The notes beneath the pieces are model-generated. The model searched no databases. It was given only the letters and a program-made list of their open reading frames with translations, and was not told the DNA's origin. Source: Mytilus galloprovincialis (lineage: Eukaryota; Mollusca; Bivalvia; Mytilida; Mytilidae). Taken from it: a stretch of 64,000 bases of DNA. Made by a program: the position numbers and the translations under genes. The stretch is from the NCBI RefSeq assembly GCF_965363235.1, contig NC_134844.1, positions 56,912,872-56,976,871 of the forward strand, given 5' to 3'. Shown piece after piece: positions 1 through 12,145 of the stretch (position 1 is its first letter; every line of letters begins with the position of its first letter).

Positions 1-2817
1 GAATTATGTTTCCGTTACATACGTTGTAATTTGTTATCGTATTTATTAATGTGAGAAAACATTCGCAGATATATATGAAAAATATTGATACATAATTTTG
101 TTCATATTGAAAACACATCGCTATTATATTAAAACATATCGCATCCATATTTTTATGTAAAAATATAGCGGTATTCCTTAATTAAGAAAACATTCAAATC
201 ATCGAAATTGCATTCTACTAATTTTGCTACATGGCATTTTTTGAATGTCTACGTCTACAAATGACAAAACGTGCCTTTATGTTATATTAAATCAATAATA
301 TCGATTTCAGTATATGTATAACAACTTGCTTGTTATTATATTACACAATTCGAGAAAGTTATACAGGCAGACGTTTGATGTGTTGAATTTTGTTCTGATT
401 TAAGAAGAATATTCATTATTTTAAAACTAGAAATCTTCCTTTCTTCATACAAATGTAAATATTCGTCTGAGATTTCCCACACTGCAACTCGTTCATGTTA
501 GATAAAATCAAAAATCATATAAGTAACGTTTTCATCTATTCGCCTCTTCAATAGACTGAGATTATATATTTAGTTACCAAAAATATTTAAAAAATGTATT
601 TAGGTAAATTGCATAACATTATGAGCTAAACATATACACTCAGATTTGATATACTTGTTTTAGTATTATAAGGTCTCACCTTTATCGAATAGTCGTCCAT
701 GCATGTGTGAGTAAATTTTAGTAAATTCAACCCTATTCATTACTAAATTATTTAATGGTTCTAAGAAAAGCGTTTTGTTCTACACAGAATTGTAATGTTA
801 GCTACTTAATACTTGTGAGGCGACCCAGAAATTAAACCAATAACACTGTACATAGTTCTAAGTAAAGTGTCTCACCTACTATTTATAAATAGATTAACAA
901 TATTTTGAATTCATTTATATTTTATAAATATGCGGGCTTTCAAAACGAAAAAAATAACTTAAAAAAAATACCAATCTTCCAGTTGCCATATGAATATGTT
1001 AAGTTATTCCTGCAAATTCACTGTTATATATTCACGGAAGTTTTTGAAAGATTTGTTTGTGATAAATCAATAGTACACATTGCGAAATGAATGGACAATG
1101 TATCTTATAACATAGGTTATTGTAAAAACACCGTCATGCATTTAATTCGGTTACATAACTTTTTGAACAAATTATTTGTTTCCAACTTCTGCATTGATTT
1201 TTAAATTGTTTTATGTTATGCATTTATATTTTTCACTGAACATTGCATTACCTTTTTTCTGTTTTGAAAATACGACTTTATTGAATAGTTTGTTGAAAAT
1301 ATCACATTGAATGGATATAAATAAACATATAATATACTAGAACCATCCGCGATAACGCAGGTCCATGACTGAATTAAAATAACTTATTTTGTGATTGTCA
1401 TCTGATAAAGTTGTGCTGATTATAATATGTACAGTTTTCTCTGCTTTCAAACTCTTTCTGTTTGAACCAGTCGACCTGGAACTGATCAATTATTGGTAAT
1501 ATTATTTTTTGGAAAACAAAAAGGCATGTAATGGACCTATTGTTAATCAAAATAATTGTCCTATGTTAGTTACAATAAAGTTTATTTTTTCGATTTGCCG
1601 TATTTACGTCATGTCGGCGAACAAATTGGAAACTGTACCTATGCCTTATTTTAAGCAGGAACTTTCTAGAATAGTATTCGTATTGTCATTTTATAAAGTC
1701 ATGCTGATTAAAATACAACAATATGAAATAATGTGACAATAATTGAATTTAGTAGTGTCAACCCTGTGATTATGACCCTGTAAATAGTAAATCCCGAAAT
1801 ACACCGTTTGTTGATGCGCCTTACAGATGCGCAACGTACAGATTAGGTAATAGATTACATGTGACATATAATGACATGACTAAAATGAAATTGCATCGGA
1901 TGATTCCGGAACTGATTAATTTGTCTAATTGCTTATTGTTTGAAACAGTAATCGATGTAAAAGGCCGAAATTTTCAGTTTACCCTATTAAGTATATAGAC
2001 TCTTATATAAGATTTGCAATAATTACGTATAATATATATATATCGGTAGGTAAAACATATGAAACATCAACATTGATATTATAAGCAAAACCATATCAAA
2101 AGAATGACACCAGCAATTAATAAAATTTCAATATAGAATCGTGGATTACATCAAAATCCAGGAAATAACCAAAGTTCTATTAAAGGTATGTAAGTAACAC
2201 CAATTGATATACTGTCAAAAGTAAAAGTTAAAACAATATCCGGATACATAAAACATGTTTAATCCAGGTGTTTGTTTTGAACAAGGTTTTTGAAGTGATC
2301 AGACTTTGAACGGCAGTTTCCTAATACCACCGTTCTTATACTAATTCAATGTATATGTTTTTTCTATAAAAATAATAGAAAGATAGCAGTAAGGAACGAA
2401 AAAAAGACAATCGATATGTTTTAGATAATCATGATAATGTAATGTATTTAAAGTAAATCATACTGGCATGTGAAGTATAGAAAACTAAGCCTACAAAAAA
2501 ATTATCAGTCTTGCATTATAATTTCTGGGAAAACAGAAGATACACTATCGAATCTTGTCGTATATTATTTCACTTCGTATGGGAAACCGAACTTTCACCA
2601 ATTCTTCAGTTTTATATTGCTTCGGACCACTGCGTACATCAACATGTATATCGGTCAAGACGTTTCCCAACCTCTCATATTAGAGAAATAGGGTGAACGT
2701 ATTTATATGCATCACTCAATTACAATTAGGATTTAGTGGCCATGTAAAATATTGCACATTTTATTTGAATTTTTATCGTGGCCAAGATTAACATTGATTT
2801 AATCAGTTTACACACTG
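1..2817. other. AT-rich intergenic sequence, no gene recognised
   Basis: Only short open frames of up to about 75 codons occur here. They have low-complexity, AT-driven composition, and none has a recognisable domain or a convincing pair of splice sites. I see no repeat whose identity I can support. Confidence 0.6.
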
Positions 2818-3006
2818 TTATCAAAGGTACCAGGATTATAATTAAATAAGCCAGACGCGCGTTTCGTCTACATAAGACTAATCAGTGACGCTCAGATCAA
2901 AATAGTTATGAGGCCCAACAAGTATAAAGTTGAAGAACATTGAGGACTCAAAATTCCAAAAAGTTGTGCCAAATACTGCTAAGGTAAACTTTTCCTGGAA
3001 TAAGAA
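2818..3006 (-). repeat. Dispersed mussel repeat R1 (CGCGCGTCTGG element), single copy
   Basis: Reverse orientation of the element whose core reads GACGAAACGCGCGTCTGGCG. It includes the flanking TTATCAAAGGTACCAGGATT and the tail GTTGTGCCAAATACTGCTAAGG. The same arrangement recurs near 4.4, 8.9, 9.25, 9.6, 31.8, 32.1, 35.7, 37.7, 51.4, 51.7 and 52.1 kb. Recognition as a high-copy Mytilus repeat is from memory. Confidence 0.85.
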
Positions 3007-3099
3007 ACTTTATTCATTCAAAGTGTTTTATTTTGTTTTTGTCATTCTGTCGAAGCTTTTCAAACAAAAATCTACAGTATAGAATAATCATCTATAAAG

Positions 3100-3480
3100 G
3101 TGTGGGATGACTTTGAAATGCATCTTTCATTATGTGTCTATAATTACAAAACATGTTTTCAATGGTTAAAAAAGTGTTTTGTTCTAAGTCGTCAACATTA
3201 CAATGATATATCTTCTTCGTTGTGCACTGTACCACAAGAATATGTCAACCAGTTGCATAATAAGAAGTTCTCAGAAAAATGTTCCTCTTACATTGTACAG
3301 TAGTTAACTTGAATTTCCATTCATTCAAAATCTATAAATATACCGAACTTTTAAAGGAAAAGATAAAAATCATAAACCGATCTACCCGTTCAAGAACTAA
3401 ATTATTCGATCTTGTCATTCATCTTTTGTTAATTCCTGGACGTTTTCCAACAGTTCATTGATACAGCAATAGTAAGAATT
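3100..3480 (+). repeat. Segment shared in inverted orientation with 49.88-50.08 kb
   Basis: The stretch around 3380-3500 (GATCTACCCGTT, CTGGACGTTTTCCAA, CAATAGTAAGAATTGTGAA, GTACTTTTGC) matches the reverse complement of about 49,870-49,990. Both copies hold a short open frame ending in a Gly-Arg-Phe-Pro motif followed by a stop. No domain is recognised. This could be an old duplicated non-coding or repeat fragment, or the decayed end of a gene. Confidence 0.55.
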
Positions 3481-3819
3481 GTGAAATGTATGTACTTTTG
3501 CATTAGTCTATAAAAATGTACGGATTACAACTTCAGGTATTAGATTTGGTCAAATTAGTGTTTAAATGATTATAAATATATAGTTTAAACAAAGCGATAT
3601 AGTTATACCCTTAAAATTGTACCATGCTTTGCTACCGCCACTGGGGAATACTTCACGATGTGTTTTGCATATAACTTTCATTACAAGATCAGTTTTTTTT
3701 AGTTCCAGAAAAAGCAAATGGTATATCTAAAATCATGAATTGTAATCGCTAGATATTTCTCTGAATACACCATTACGACCCAGAGGGTTTTCATAGTAAA
3801 ATAATCAGTCATACGTCGT

Positions 3820-4306
3820 CTATGATGAGTTATAATGTACACTTTGAATTGTCTCCGTTGAGAGATTCAATGATTTATAAGGAACTAAAGTACATTCTCC
3901 ATCAGTAAATGTGACCATTGAAGGTTTGTCAATTATATTTACGTCCAGTTCGTTAATATATACACTCAAGTATCTTATCATCGTACGTTTTAAAATGCTT
4001 GGTCTCGAGAGAACTATTACGTGCACGTCCAGTAAGTTTCGTCTGTCGTACATGAAGATTATTATTTGTTTGGTTAGTTAATAATAACAGGAATGTGTTG
4101 ATCATGTGTATGCTACGCCTTCATTTTTGCTCATCAAAAGCGTTCAAAGATTCAACAATGTTTTTGGAAAAGTAGATTATCCAATACCGATCTACCTCAG
4201 AGATTTCGTTTAGTACACATGTCGTCAAAAAGTCGTCAAAAGCATCAGGTCTAATGACGTATCGTCTAATGACAAACCGGTTCCAATATCGTTTCTCTGC
4301 ATACAA
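3820..4306 (-). other. Two adjacent open frames of possible coding origin, unrecognised
   Basis: On the minus strand, a 61-codon frame (4306-4121) and a 77-codon frame (4053-3820) have more balanced amino-acid composition than the surrounding AT-driven frames. They lie downstream of gene 1 on the same strand. No splice sites linking them to gene 1 are convincing, because that gene has its own stop at 5140. They may be remnants of another gene or chance. Confidence 0.15.
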
Positions 4307-4403
4307 CTTTTTAATTTTTTCAATTTATTGACATATCCCTACTCATATAAAACATTTAAAACTTAAAAGTTAATTTCTGCACAATGGATAATCATACTTC
4401 CTT

Positions 4404-4586
4404 GTATGCTCTTCAACTTTGTACTTGTTTGGCTTTTCAAGTGTTTGATATGAGCTTTTACTGATGAGTCTTATGTAGACGAAACGCGCGTCTGGCGTAT
4501 TAAGTTATAATCCTGGTACCTTTGATAACTATTTTACACCACTAGGTCGTTGCCACTGCTGGTAGACGTTTCGTTGATAACTATTA
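4404..4586 (+). repeat. Dispersed repeat R1, single copy, plus orientation
   Basis: It carries the core GACGAAACGCGCGTCTGGCG at about 4475-4496, then AATCCTGGTACCTTTGATAA and the tail CCACTGCTGGTAGACGTTTC. It lies just downstream of the 3' end of gene 1. Confidence 0.85.
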
Positions 4587-4673
4587 CATTATACTATACG
4601 ACATTAGTCGAAGAGAAACAAATAAAACATCGATAACTAACGAAGAAAACATAGAAAAAACAATCACCCGATT

Positions 4674-4679
4674 TTTATT
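4674..4679 (-). promoter_or_regulatory. Possible polyadenylation signal for gene 1
   Basis: AATAAA on the minus strand, about 460 bases past the stop codon at 5140. It is positionally plausible, but the hexamer is common in such AT-rich DNA. Confidence 0.3.
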
Positions 4680-5139
4680 TCTTTTCTTAATTTACAGTTT
4701 ATTAAATGTGAATTATGGAGCCTGGTTTCGTTGGTAAGTCTTTACATAATAACGTATAGAATAAAAGTATGGTGAGTTTCTTTAACATGCAGTGTCCGTA
4801 TCAACAAATTGTAACTACAATAACCTTCTGAGTCTGGAAATATGTGAAATAGACTGTATAATATCTTTTACTCCAAAATAGACTCGAAGTTAATAGACAG
4901 TAGCAAAAACGTATGAAGGAGGTAGTGTAATACTTTCATCTGCAAATAATAATTCTAATAACTTCTTTTGTAGAAACAACACAGACATTGAAAAATGAAC
5001 ATTTTACACCCTGTATATTTAAGAAGGAACAAACTTACGATCTAAACTCGAATGGGATTAATATCAATTCAAATGTGTTCAGCTTGTAGGGTATACATGT
5101 ATCTGGTCTTCTCTCTTAATATCAATTCATGCAAAGCTT

Positions 5140-6138
5140 TCAGTCATCATGTTCTGTCCTTTTAGATTTTGAAAATAACGTTTTTATCTCTTTTTCTATC
5201 TGTGCAGTTTGTTCATTTAACTTGTTTTCCTTTATTACCAATTCAACCCAATCATCCTTCACTTGTTCTATCCTTCGAGTTTGATTGATTAAGGTTTCTG
5301 TCTGTTTTCTCATTTTAGCAGTGTTTTCGGACATTTTTTCTGTCCCTTGTTCGACTGATTTAACCCAATCATCCTTCACTTGTTCTATCCTTTCAGCATA
5401 TCTGATAAACGTGTCCTTCTCGTTCTCTATTGATGCAGTTATTTCTTTTTTTGCATGTGCAGATAGGTCAATTAAAGTGTCTTTCTCTTTTCTTATGGAT
5501 TCTGTAAACGTTTCCCTCATAGTCTTCATCCATGCAGCCTGTTCTTTCAACTTTATTTCAGCTTGTTCAGTTAAAGTTTTCTCCCCTTGTCTGATCAATT
5601 CAGTTAACGTGCTCTTCTCTCTTCCTATCAATTCAGTTAACGCGTTTTTCTCTTTAAATTTAAATTCATTGAAGGTTTCCTTCTCTTGTTTCATCTTTGC
5701 TGATTGGTCAAATATCATTTCTTTATCGTGTCTTATAACTTCAGTTGATTGTTTTCTCTCTTTTTCCATACATGCAGCTTGCACATTCAGCGTTTTTCTA
5801 TCATATTTCATTGATTGCTCTAATGCGGCCTTCTCTATTGCTAACGTTTCAAAATGTTCAGTTAAGATATTCTGTCCATGTCCTATCAATTCAGTTATTG
5901 TTTTCTGTCCTGTTTCTATTAATTCAGCCAACATCGATTTCTCTTTTTCTATCGATTCTGCTTGTTTAACTTCCAGTTTCTGCACGTTACTTGTGAATTC
6001 AGTCAATGCGTCCTTTTGCTTTCTTTCCAATTCAGCGAACATTTTTTGTGTCTGTTTAATCAACGTTTCCTCTTGTTTTCTTTTGTAAGAATACATTTGG
6101 TAGGTAGTAACAGATAATGCCCCAATGCATGAAACCAT
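5140..6138 (-). CDS. Hendecad coiled-coil protein, copy 1, exon 2 (open to stop)
   Basis: This is the second and last coding exon of the best-preserved family member. The acceptor reads AATTACAG immediately before 6138, and the exon begins Met-Val-Ser-Cys-Ile-Gly. It is open for 332 codons to a stop at 5140. The first about 17 residues (MVSCIGALSVTTYQMYSYK) are weakly hydrophobic, and a basic KRK follows. The rest is Lys/Glu/Gln-rich and built largely from 11-residue steps such as LTELIGREKST and LTELIRQGEKT, with occasional 14-residue insertions; this is typical of a long alpha-helical, hendecad-type coiled coil. A near-identical QVKDDWV segment occurs twice near the C-terminus. No catalytic motif is seen. 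Joined in phase 0 to the exon at 7740-7850 it gives about 369 residues. I do not know the function; a membrane-tethered or membrane-touching rod is only an inference. A plus-strand frame across the same bases is an antisense shadow. Confidence 0.8.
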   Translation of the reverse strand: MVSCIGALSVTTYQMYSYKRKQEETLIKQTQKMFAELERKQKDALTEFTSNVQKLEVKQAESIEKEKSMLAELIETGQKTITELIGHGQNILTEHFETLAIEKAALEQSMKYDRKTLNVQAACMEKERKQSTEVIRHDKEMIFDQSAKMKQEKETFNEFKFKEKNALTELIGREKSTLTELIRQGEKTLTEQAEIKLKEQAAWMKTMRETFTESIRKEKDTLIDLSAHAKKEITASIENEKDTFIRYAERIEQVKDDWVKSVEQGTEKMSENTAKMRKQTETLINQTRRIEQVKDDWVELVIKENKLNEQTAQIEKEIKTLFSKSKRTEHDD

Positions 6139-7739
6139 CTGTAATTGTTATAAAAAAGTAAAAACAACTGCATGTTAAAGATACTTCGACTAAAGGCCAT
6201 TATATTAGACGCTTCTGCAAGAAAACTTATCTTAAATAATCAACAATAGGTATCACATGTATGCATAATATCGATCGATATATGTGAATTGCAATTACAC
6301 CATATATATATATATATATAGGCAGATGTGGTGTGAGTGCCAATGAGACAACTCTCCATCCAAATATCAATTTATAAAAGTAAACCATTATAGGTCAATG
6401 TACGGCCTTCAACACGGAGCATTGGCTTAAACCGAACAAAAAGCTACAAAGGCCCTTAAAATTACTAGTGTAAAACCATTCAAACGGGAAAACCAACGGT
6501 CTAATCTATATAAAAAACGAGAAACGTGAAACACGTATAAATTACATAAACAAACGACAACTACTGTACATCAGATTCCTGACTAAGGACATTTGCAGCG
6601 GGATGAAACGTGTTAATGGTATCAAACCTTCTCCCTTTTTCTGAAACAATAGCATAACATTACAACATAGAAAACCACACGATACAATATCAATTGGAAA
6701 GCTTAACTCAATAAAAAAACGTAAATCAACACACTTCTTATGTGTATATGAAGTTGTAAAAAGTGTTTTAGTCTTCCAGAACTGAATGAAAATGTAAGTG
6801 AACGTAAATTCGTAGTACAGCCAAACAAACAAAGTACCACTTTTTAATAAAAAAAAATAGGGGTGGATAGTTACTGAAGACTTCAGATTACAGCACTGCC
6901 TACAAGAAAGAAAAAAATCGAAACCAAAATGCACTTTAAGACCCATCAATGAAAGTGAGGATGAATATCTTTATCTTATATCTTAACCAACACCAACGTG
7001 TTGTGTATTCTGTCTGAACAGCTTTTTTGCAACGCTTCCTAAATATTACCAACATACACGATCACATTAATAAAAGACCAATGATTTGTATTTTAAATTT
7101 GTTTAACCAACACATTATGTTTCTTTTTATAAATGTATATACATAACAAGACGTCGGGTCTTTTGTTTTTGTATTTAAATGCTTATTGATTAAGATTCAT
7201 AATATTATACTAACCGATCTTTAATTTGTATCTATTCACATTATATCGTAATTTTTTTAATAAATAATGCAATCTACCCGTATAGTTTTAAATCGATCGG
7301 ATCGTTTATTTGAATAATATAAAGTCATTATGATTACTTTATTTTTTAAATACTGTCATATGCTGTTATTTAATTTACTTTGTGTAATAATTTACAATAT
7401 GACCGACACATGGCTTAATAAACATAGGCATACGGCAAGACAATCGAGGTTAGTAGGACCAACAAATAAATTTATGACATATTTACTCTTTTTTTTTTGG
7501 TTTACTACGTTATTCAACACCTAACACTTTTCATAGTAGCTTCCCTAATGTTTCTAGCATATAGTTGAAGCTCCGGTTTGTACATCATGTGCCGGATGAA
7601 TTACATATTCTGTTGAAAATTTAAAGCACTAAGTACCTACATATGATATTGTACATGTATTGAAATTTACACATAGATATATGTATTTCGTTTTTTTAAA
7701 TCATTATGACAAACTAATAATGAAATATTTAACTCTTAC
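6139..7739 (-). other. Intron of gene copy 1
   Basis: Bounded by a donor reading GTAAGAGTT at its 5' end (7739 downwards) and by AATTACAG at 6141-6139. It holds one R2 repeat and otherwise AT-rich sequence with nothing recognisable. Confidence 0.65.
6325..6615 (-). repeat. Dispersed mussel repeat R2, reverse orientation, in intron
   Basis: Contains GATGTGGTGTGAGTGCCAAT, GAGACAACTCTCCATCC and TACGGCCTTCAACACGGAG, and further on CAGATTCCTGACTAAGG. This is the reverse of the R2 family found at about 10.4, 21.6, 26.8, 33.9 and 39.8 kb. Confidence 0.8.
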
Positions 7740-7850
7740 TGTAGCATTGTCCATGAGTGTATGGACCAATTGTAGAATTATCCCTTTACAATCCATAACA
7801 GTCCATACATGCAATGGATCTTGAGAAAATGTATTCCATATGCATTCCAT
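7740..7850 (-). CDS. Hendecad coiled-coil protein, copy 1, exon 1
   Basis: It starts at the ATG at 7850-7848 and ends at the donor ACA|GTAAGAG, giving 37 codons in phase 0 with exon 2. The translation contains DPLHVWTVMDCKGIILQ and ends Met-Asp-Asn-Ala-Thr. The exon-1 candidates near 45.3 kb (intact) and 22.5 kb (degenerate) align with it residue for residue without gaps over their last 29 positions or more, with the pattern D11 P12, W16, V18, D20, K22 G23, I25 L26, T31, M33 D34 shared with the 45 kb copy. That co-conservation, plus the same exon-2 junction, is why I call it coding although it is short. The domain is not recognised. The N-terminus upstream is assumed to start at this Met; an earlier non-coding exon is possible. 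Confidence 0.7.
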
Positions 7851-8324
7851 AAATGTAAAGATGTCGTATTCTTCAAAATTTGCTGTTAAGCTTCAATTTT
7901 CAACTATGAATATATGAATGTTTTTAAGAAGCGTGCAGTATTGACAAATTTTGTTACACTCTGTATGCTTTATAACATTATTATAATCCTTCATTCGCCG
8001 AGGTTCTATAGAATACTACCCAGAATTATGAACACAGGATTCTTTCATATGTATCTTGAAAGGATCAATTACATTTTAAGAAATTAAAAACCTTTCGTGT
8101 ATTTGTACCGGATAAAGTACAGACGTTTTGTATAGCATACCAGGTATTGTGAAATTAAATAACGGAAGTTTGAACTCATGTGTAGGGGGTTATAATTTGA
8201 TCGCTTAAATGTTTTAAAAATGCGACAAGGACGTCTTTTAAAAAAAATATAGTAGTTGAAAGCAACACTATAATTTTTTGTTATCTGAAATTAGGTAAAA
8301 AGTTAAATCACTGAAATACCGAGT
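7851..8324. other. 5' flank of gene copy 1, nothing recognised
   Basis: AT-rich sequence upstream of the first coding exon. No convincing TATA box or initiator can be separated from background. A minus-strand ATTCTGG|GTAGTA near 8020 resembles a possible donor of an upstream non-coding exon, but this is weak. Confidence 0.35.
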
Positions 8325-8450
8325 TCCGAGGAAAACTCATAACGGAAAGGTCTAATCAAATGGCAAAATCTAAAGATAAAATACATCAAACGAATGGACA
8401 ACAACTGTCATATTCCTGACATTTTCTTATTTAGACAAATGTTAATAGCA
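8325..8450 (+). repeat. Dispersed repeat R3, fragment
   Basis: ACCGAGTTCCGAGGAAAACTC, then CATCAAACGAATGGACAACA and CTGTCATATTCCTGAC, match the start of the longer copy at 41.95 kb in the same orientation. Confidence 0.7.
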
Positions 8451-8872
8451 TACCTAATTCTATTTAAAAAATGATTGTTGATTCCAACACATCAACATGA
8501 TGTGGTGATTTTTAACTTATTGATCCCCAAAACATTCCTAGACATTGTTTTGTTTATATAAAATTAGTATGATAGCACAATCCTGTTCAGTGGTATGCTT
8601 GACTGTCTGCATTAAAAAATAACAGGTGATTATCAATTTAGAATTTTGACAATTTCTTGTGGTCTACGTGTATATATTGATGTAGAGTAATGGTTTGGCA
8701 TTCCAAATTGTATGATTGATATATGTGATGAGTTGTTTTACTACTTAGTCGATGTCACGATTGTTAGACATTTCGATACTGCGGGAATTAAATTCAAAGC
8801 ACAGTGTTGACATACAATATTTATATTTTAACTAACTGAAATATAATGTGTAAATATTCGAAACTGCACATT

Positions 8873-9745
8873 CTTCGTACTTTATTTGGCCCACTTTTTT
8901 AAAAAAATTTTGGATTTGAGCGTCACTGATGAGTCTTTTGTAGACGAAACGCGCGTCTGGGGTATATATAAAATTTAGTCCTGGTATCTATGATGAGTTT
9001 TTTTTACAACCACTGGGTCGATGCCACTGCTGGTGGAGATTTATTTCCCCGAGGGTATCACAAGCCCAGTAGTCAGCACTTTTTGTGCTGACATGAATTA
9101 TCATTGATATTGTTATATTTATAAATTAACTGTTTACAAAATTTTTAATTTTTGGAAATACTAAGGATTTTCTACCGCAGGCATAGATTACATTAGCTGT
9201 ATTTGGCAACACTTTTGGGAATTTTGGATTTCAATGGTCTTCAACTTCGTACTTTATTTGGCCCACTTTTTTAAACTTTTTTGGATTCGAGCATCACTGA
9301 TGAGTCTTTTGTAGACGAAACGCGCGTCTGGCGTATATATAAAATTTAGTCCTGGTATCTTTGATAAGTTTATTTACAACCACTGGGTCGATGCCACTGC
9401 TGGTGGAGATTTATTTCCCCGAGGGTATCACAAGCCCAGTAGTCAGCACTTTTTGTGCTGACATTAATTATCATAGATATTGTTATATTTATAAATTAAC
9501 TGTTTACAAAATTTTGATTTTTTTGAAATACTAAGGATTTTCTACCTCTGACATAGATTACCTTAGCTGTATTTGGCAAAACTTATAGGAATTTTGGATC
9601 TCAATGCTCTTCAACTGCGTACTTTATTTGGCCCACTTTTTTTTAACTTTTTTGGATTCGAGCGTCACTGATGAGTCTTTTGTAGACGAAACGCGCGTCT
9701 GGCGTATATATAAAATTTAGTCTTGGTATCTATGATTAGTTTATT
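8873..9745 (+). repeat. Tandem array of R1, two full units and one partial
   Basis: Units begin at about 8873, 9245 and 9613 (periods of about 372 and 368 bases) with CGTACTTTATTTGGCCCAC. Each unit carries the CGCGCGTCTGG core, and the first two the CCACTGGGTCGATGCCACTG block and GTAGTCAGCACTTTTTGTGC. The third unit stops after TAAAATTTAGTC. The units differ from each other at a few percent of positions, so the array is not brand new. Confidence 0.9.
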
Positions 9746-10404
9746 TAAAGATGGGTTTAAAGTTATCGACTGGATTTTTTTTTCTATTCAATATTCGATG
9801 TCCAACCCACTTATACATTGAAACGGTAAACAAGCTCGATATTGTCGTTTTTAAAAATTATAACAAGTTATATTATTCGATATCATTAAAAGCATGGTAG
9901 TAAGGATAAGTTGGGAATCTTGTTGTCACCCCTTCAGTTATTCGTAAATTCCAGTTGATCCCATATATGAACCATTAAATATAAATTCTTATGTAAATTG
10001 CATACTAGTTTTTTTTCCTTTATAGAATGTGGATTCATATCAATTAAATGTAATAACAGGCAGACTTTAAACATGATAATTCAAAAAACCAAAAACCATT
10101 TTAAATATACATTGAAACAACCATGGAATGCCGAAAAAAAAGAAATTTTAGATTGACTTAATATTTAAACGTGTATTCAACATTATCATGATTATGTATG
10201 TTCGTTACTATTATGCGGTTTATATGTGGTGACGATTATTATACATGTATTATTTGTTTGTGCGTTTCTCCGTAATGAGTATTATTGCGTTTGGTTGTGC
10301 TATATTTCTGTCATGTACTGTTGTAATTTTAGCGATATTTTGTAACATTGCCATAGAATCAGGAGTTTTAGCTAGCCTTAACACCAGGTTTAATCAATCA
10401 TGTT
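9746..10404. other. Intergenic, nothing recognised
   Basis: AT-rich sequence without long open frames or repeats that I can name. Confidence 0.5.
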
Positions 10405-10785
10405 TTTCTTAAAATGTCCTGTACTAAGTCAGGAATATGGCAATTGTATCAACAACTTCGTTTCTATGTAGGGGTTGTTACCTATAAAAACGTTTAAACC
10501 CACTGCATTTGTTTGCACCTGTTCTCAGTCAGGAACCTGATGTCCAGTGGTTGTCATTTGTTGATGTGGTTCATAAGTGTTTCTTGTTTCTTGTTTTTAT
10601 ATTGATTCGACCGTTGGTTTTCATGTTTCAATGGTTTTACAATTGTCATTTTGGGGCCCTTCAAAGCTTACTGTTTCTTGTGAGTCAAGGCTCCGTGTTG
10701 AAGATCGTACTTTGAACTATACTGGTTTACTTTTATAAATTGTAACTTGGACGGACAGTTGTTTCATTAGCACGCATACATGTAC
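10405..10785 (+). repeat. Dispersed repeat R2, plus orientation
   Basis: Contains TAGGGGTTGTTACCTATAAA, TCAGTCAGGAACCTGATG, CCGTTGGTTTTCATGTTTC, GTGTTGAAGATCGTAC and GTTGTTTCATTAGCACGC. It matches the 21.6 kb copy (the GTGAGTCAAG variant) throughout. Confidence 0.8.
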
Positions 10786-10922
10786 CACATATTTTATTAT
10801 TTACTTACTAATATAAATATGAACCGATGGTTCAAAGTGCCAGTTTGATATCTATTTCAAAACAGAATTGAAAATTAAAAACAAAGAAATTTGTGAAAGG
10901 GACAGATAATGACCAAAGGCAA

Positions 10923-11238
10923 CGAATGGGTCTTCAAGGCAGCGTGAACATCACGCTCCCGTAGGCAGTGTTTAGCTGGCTTATAAACAATAATGTATAA
11001 TTAGTCAGCAAATTTGACGCCACACTTAAATCCAAAACATATAAATGAACCATAATTTAAAAACAAACATACAAAACAAACGAATGGGTCTGTAGAGCAG
11101 CGTGAACAACACGCTCCCGTAGGCAGTGTTTAGCTGGCTTATAAACAATAATGTATAATTAGTCAGCAAATTTGACACCACACTTAAATCCAAAACATAT
11201 AAATGAACCATAATTTAAAAACAAACATACAAAACAAA
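10923..11238 (+). repeat. Tandem repeat, two 158-bp units
   Basis: CGAATGGGTCT starts at 10923 and 11081, and a third start CGAAGGTGAG lies at 11239. The units are almost identical and include AACACGCTCCCGTAGGCAGT, TAGCTGGCTTATAAACAATA and ATGAACCATAATTTAAAAAC. The region resembles the R4-type sequence (GGCAGTGTTTAGCTGG) seen in diverged form at 35.3 and 63.2 kb. Confidence 0.9.
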
Positions 11239-12145
11239 CGAAGGTGAGAAGTTCTTGATATGGATCAGGCGTAACGGTACGGCGGTGTTAAACATGTTTT
11301 GTGAGATCTCAAAGGACTACTAGTAGTTATTGACATCCAGCTCAAAACTGTTAGAAAGATTATGTCTTTGTCATAAAAATTGATGTACTCTCTGTTTATG
11401 GTTAAGTACCACACCGTCATAAATAAAACGAGAAGAACATAACCTGCGTCATGCCAACAACGGGTTTAATAATACATTTGTTTAATTTCCGATGCAAATG
11501 CCATATTATGAGTGAATCAATATCAAGTCCAAAAAATGACTTGATAATAGTATCATACTACATCATTTCTAAAAAACAAAGTCTGTCTAAAAGTTGAGTT
11601 AGCTGTTGAGGTAAACCACATGTTTAAGCTTTGTTAGTTCAACACGATAAGGTTCTTTAGTGTACATGCTGATATCGTCAATTATCATTTTTTTTATATT
11701 ATATGTTGATTTGATAGTTTAGAAATTATTATTCCAACGATGAAGAAACAGGTTTGCAATAAGTTGTGCAGAGTAAACCCGCAAATGTAATTCCGGTATA
11801 TTGGCGATATTTGGAATTTCAAAGGATTGGTGATATACGGAATTTTTAAAGTGAACAAACATGTTTACTAGTAAAGGTATCATATCAAAGCAGGTCCAAT
11901 TGACATAGTTCTTTTATTTGTTTTTACTCAACATACCTTAGTTATTTGAATATTATATTTGCATTCTGACCATTTAATAGGGTAAGTGATTTTGTTGTAC
12001 AATAGGGTATATAGGGTAGAAAAATCAAATCTACGAACAGTTAAGAAAGTACAAATATGTGCATGCCTTTTATAAAGTACTTTCAACAAATTATTGACAC
12101 TCCAAAAGTTCCACTGTTCTCGTAGGACTTATTCAAATTATCACT
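11239..12145. other. Intergenic, nothing recognised
   Basis: AT-rich sequence with no domain, RNA gene or named repeat seen. Confidence 0.45.

Noticed and set aside
5285..6088. Long plus-strand open frame opposite copy 1
   Set aside because: It is Ser/Phe/Cys-rich and exactly antisense to a Lys/Glu-rich coiled-coil exon with conserved splice sites; such shadows are expected.
11026..11211. 61-codon minus frame
   Set aside because: Produced by the 158-bp tandem duplication; its two ends repeat the same residues.
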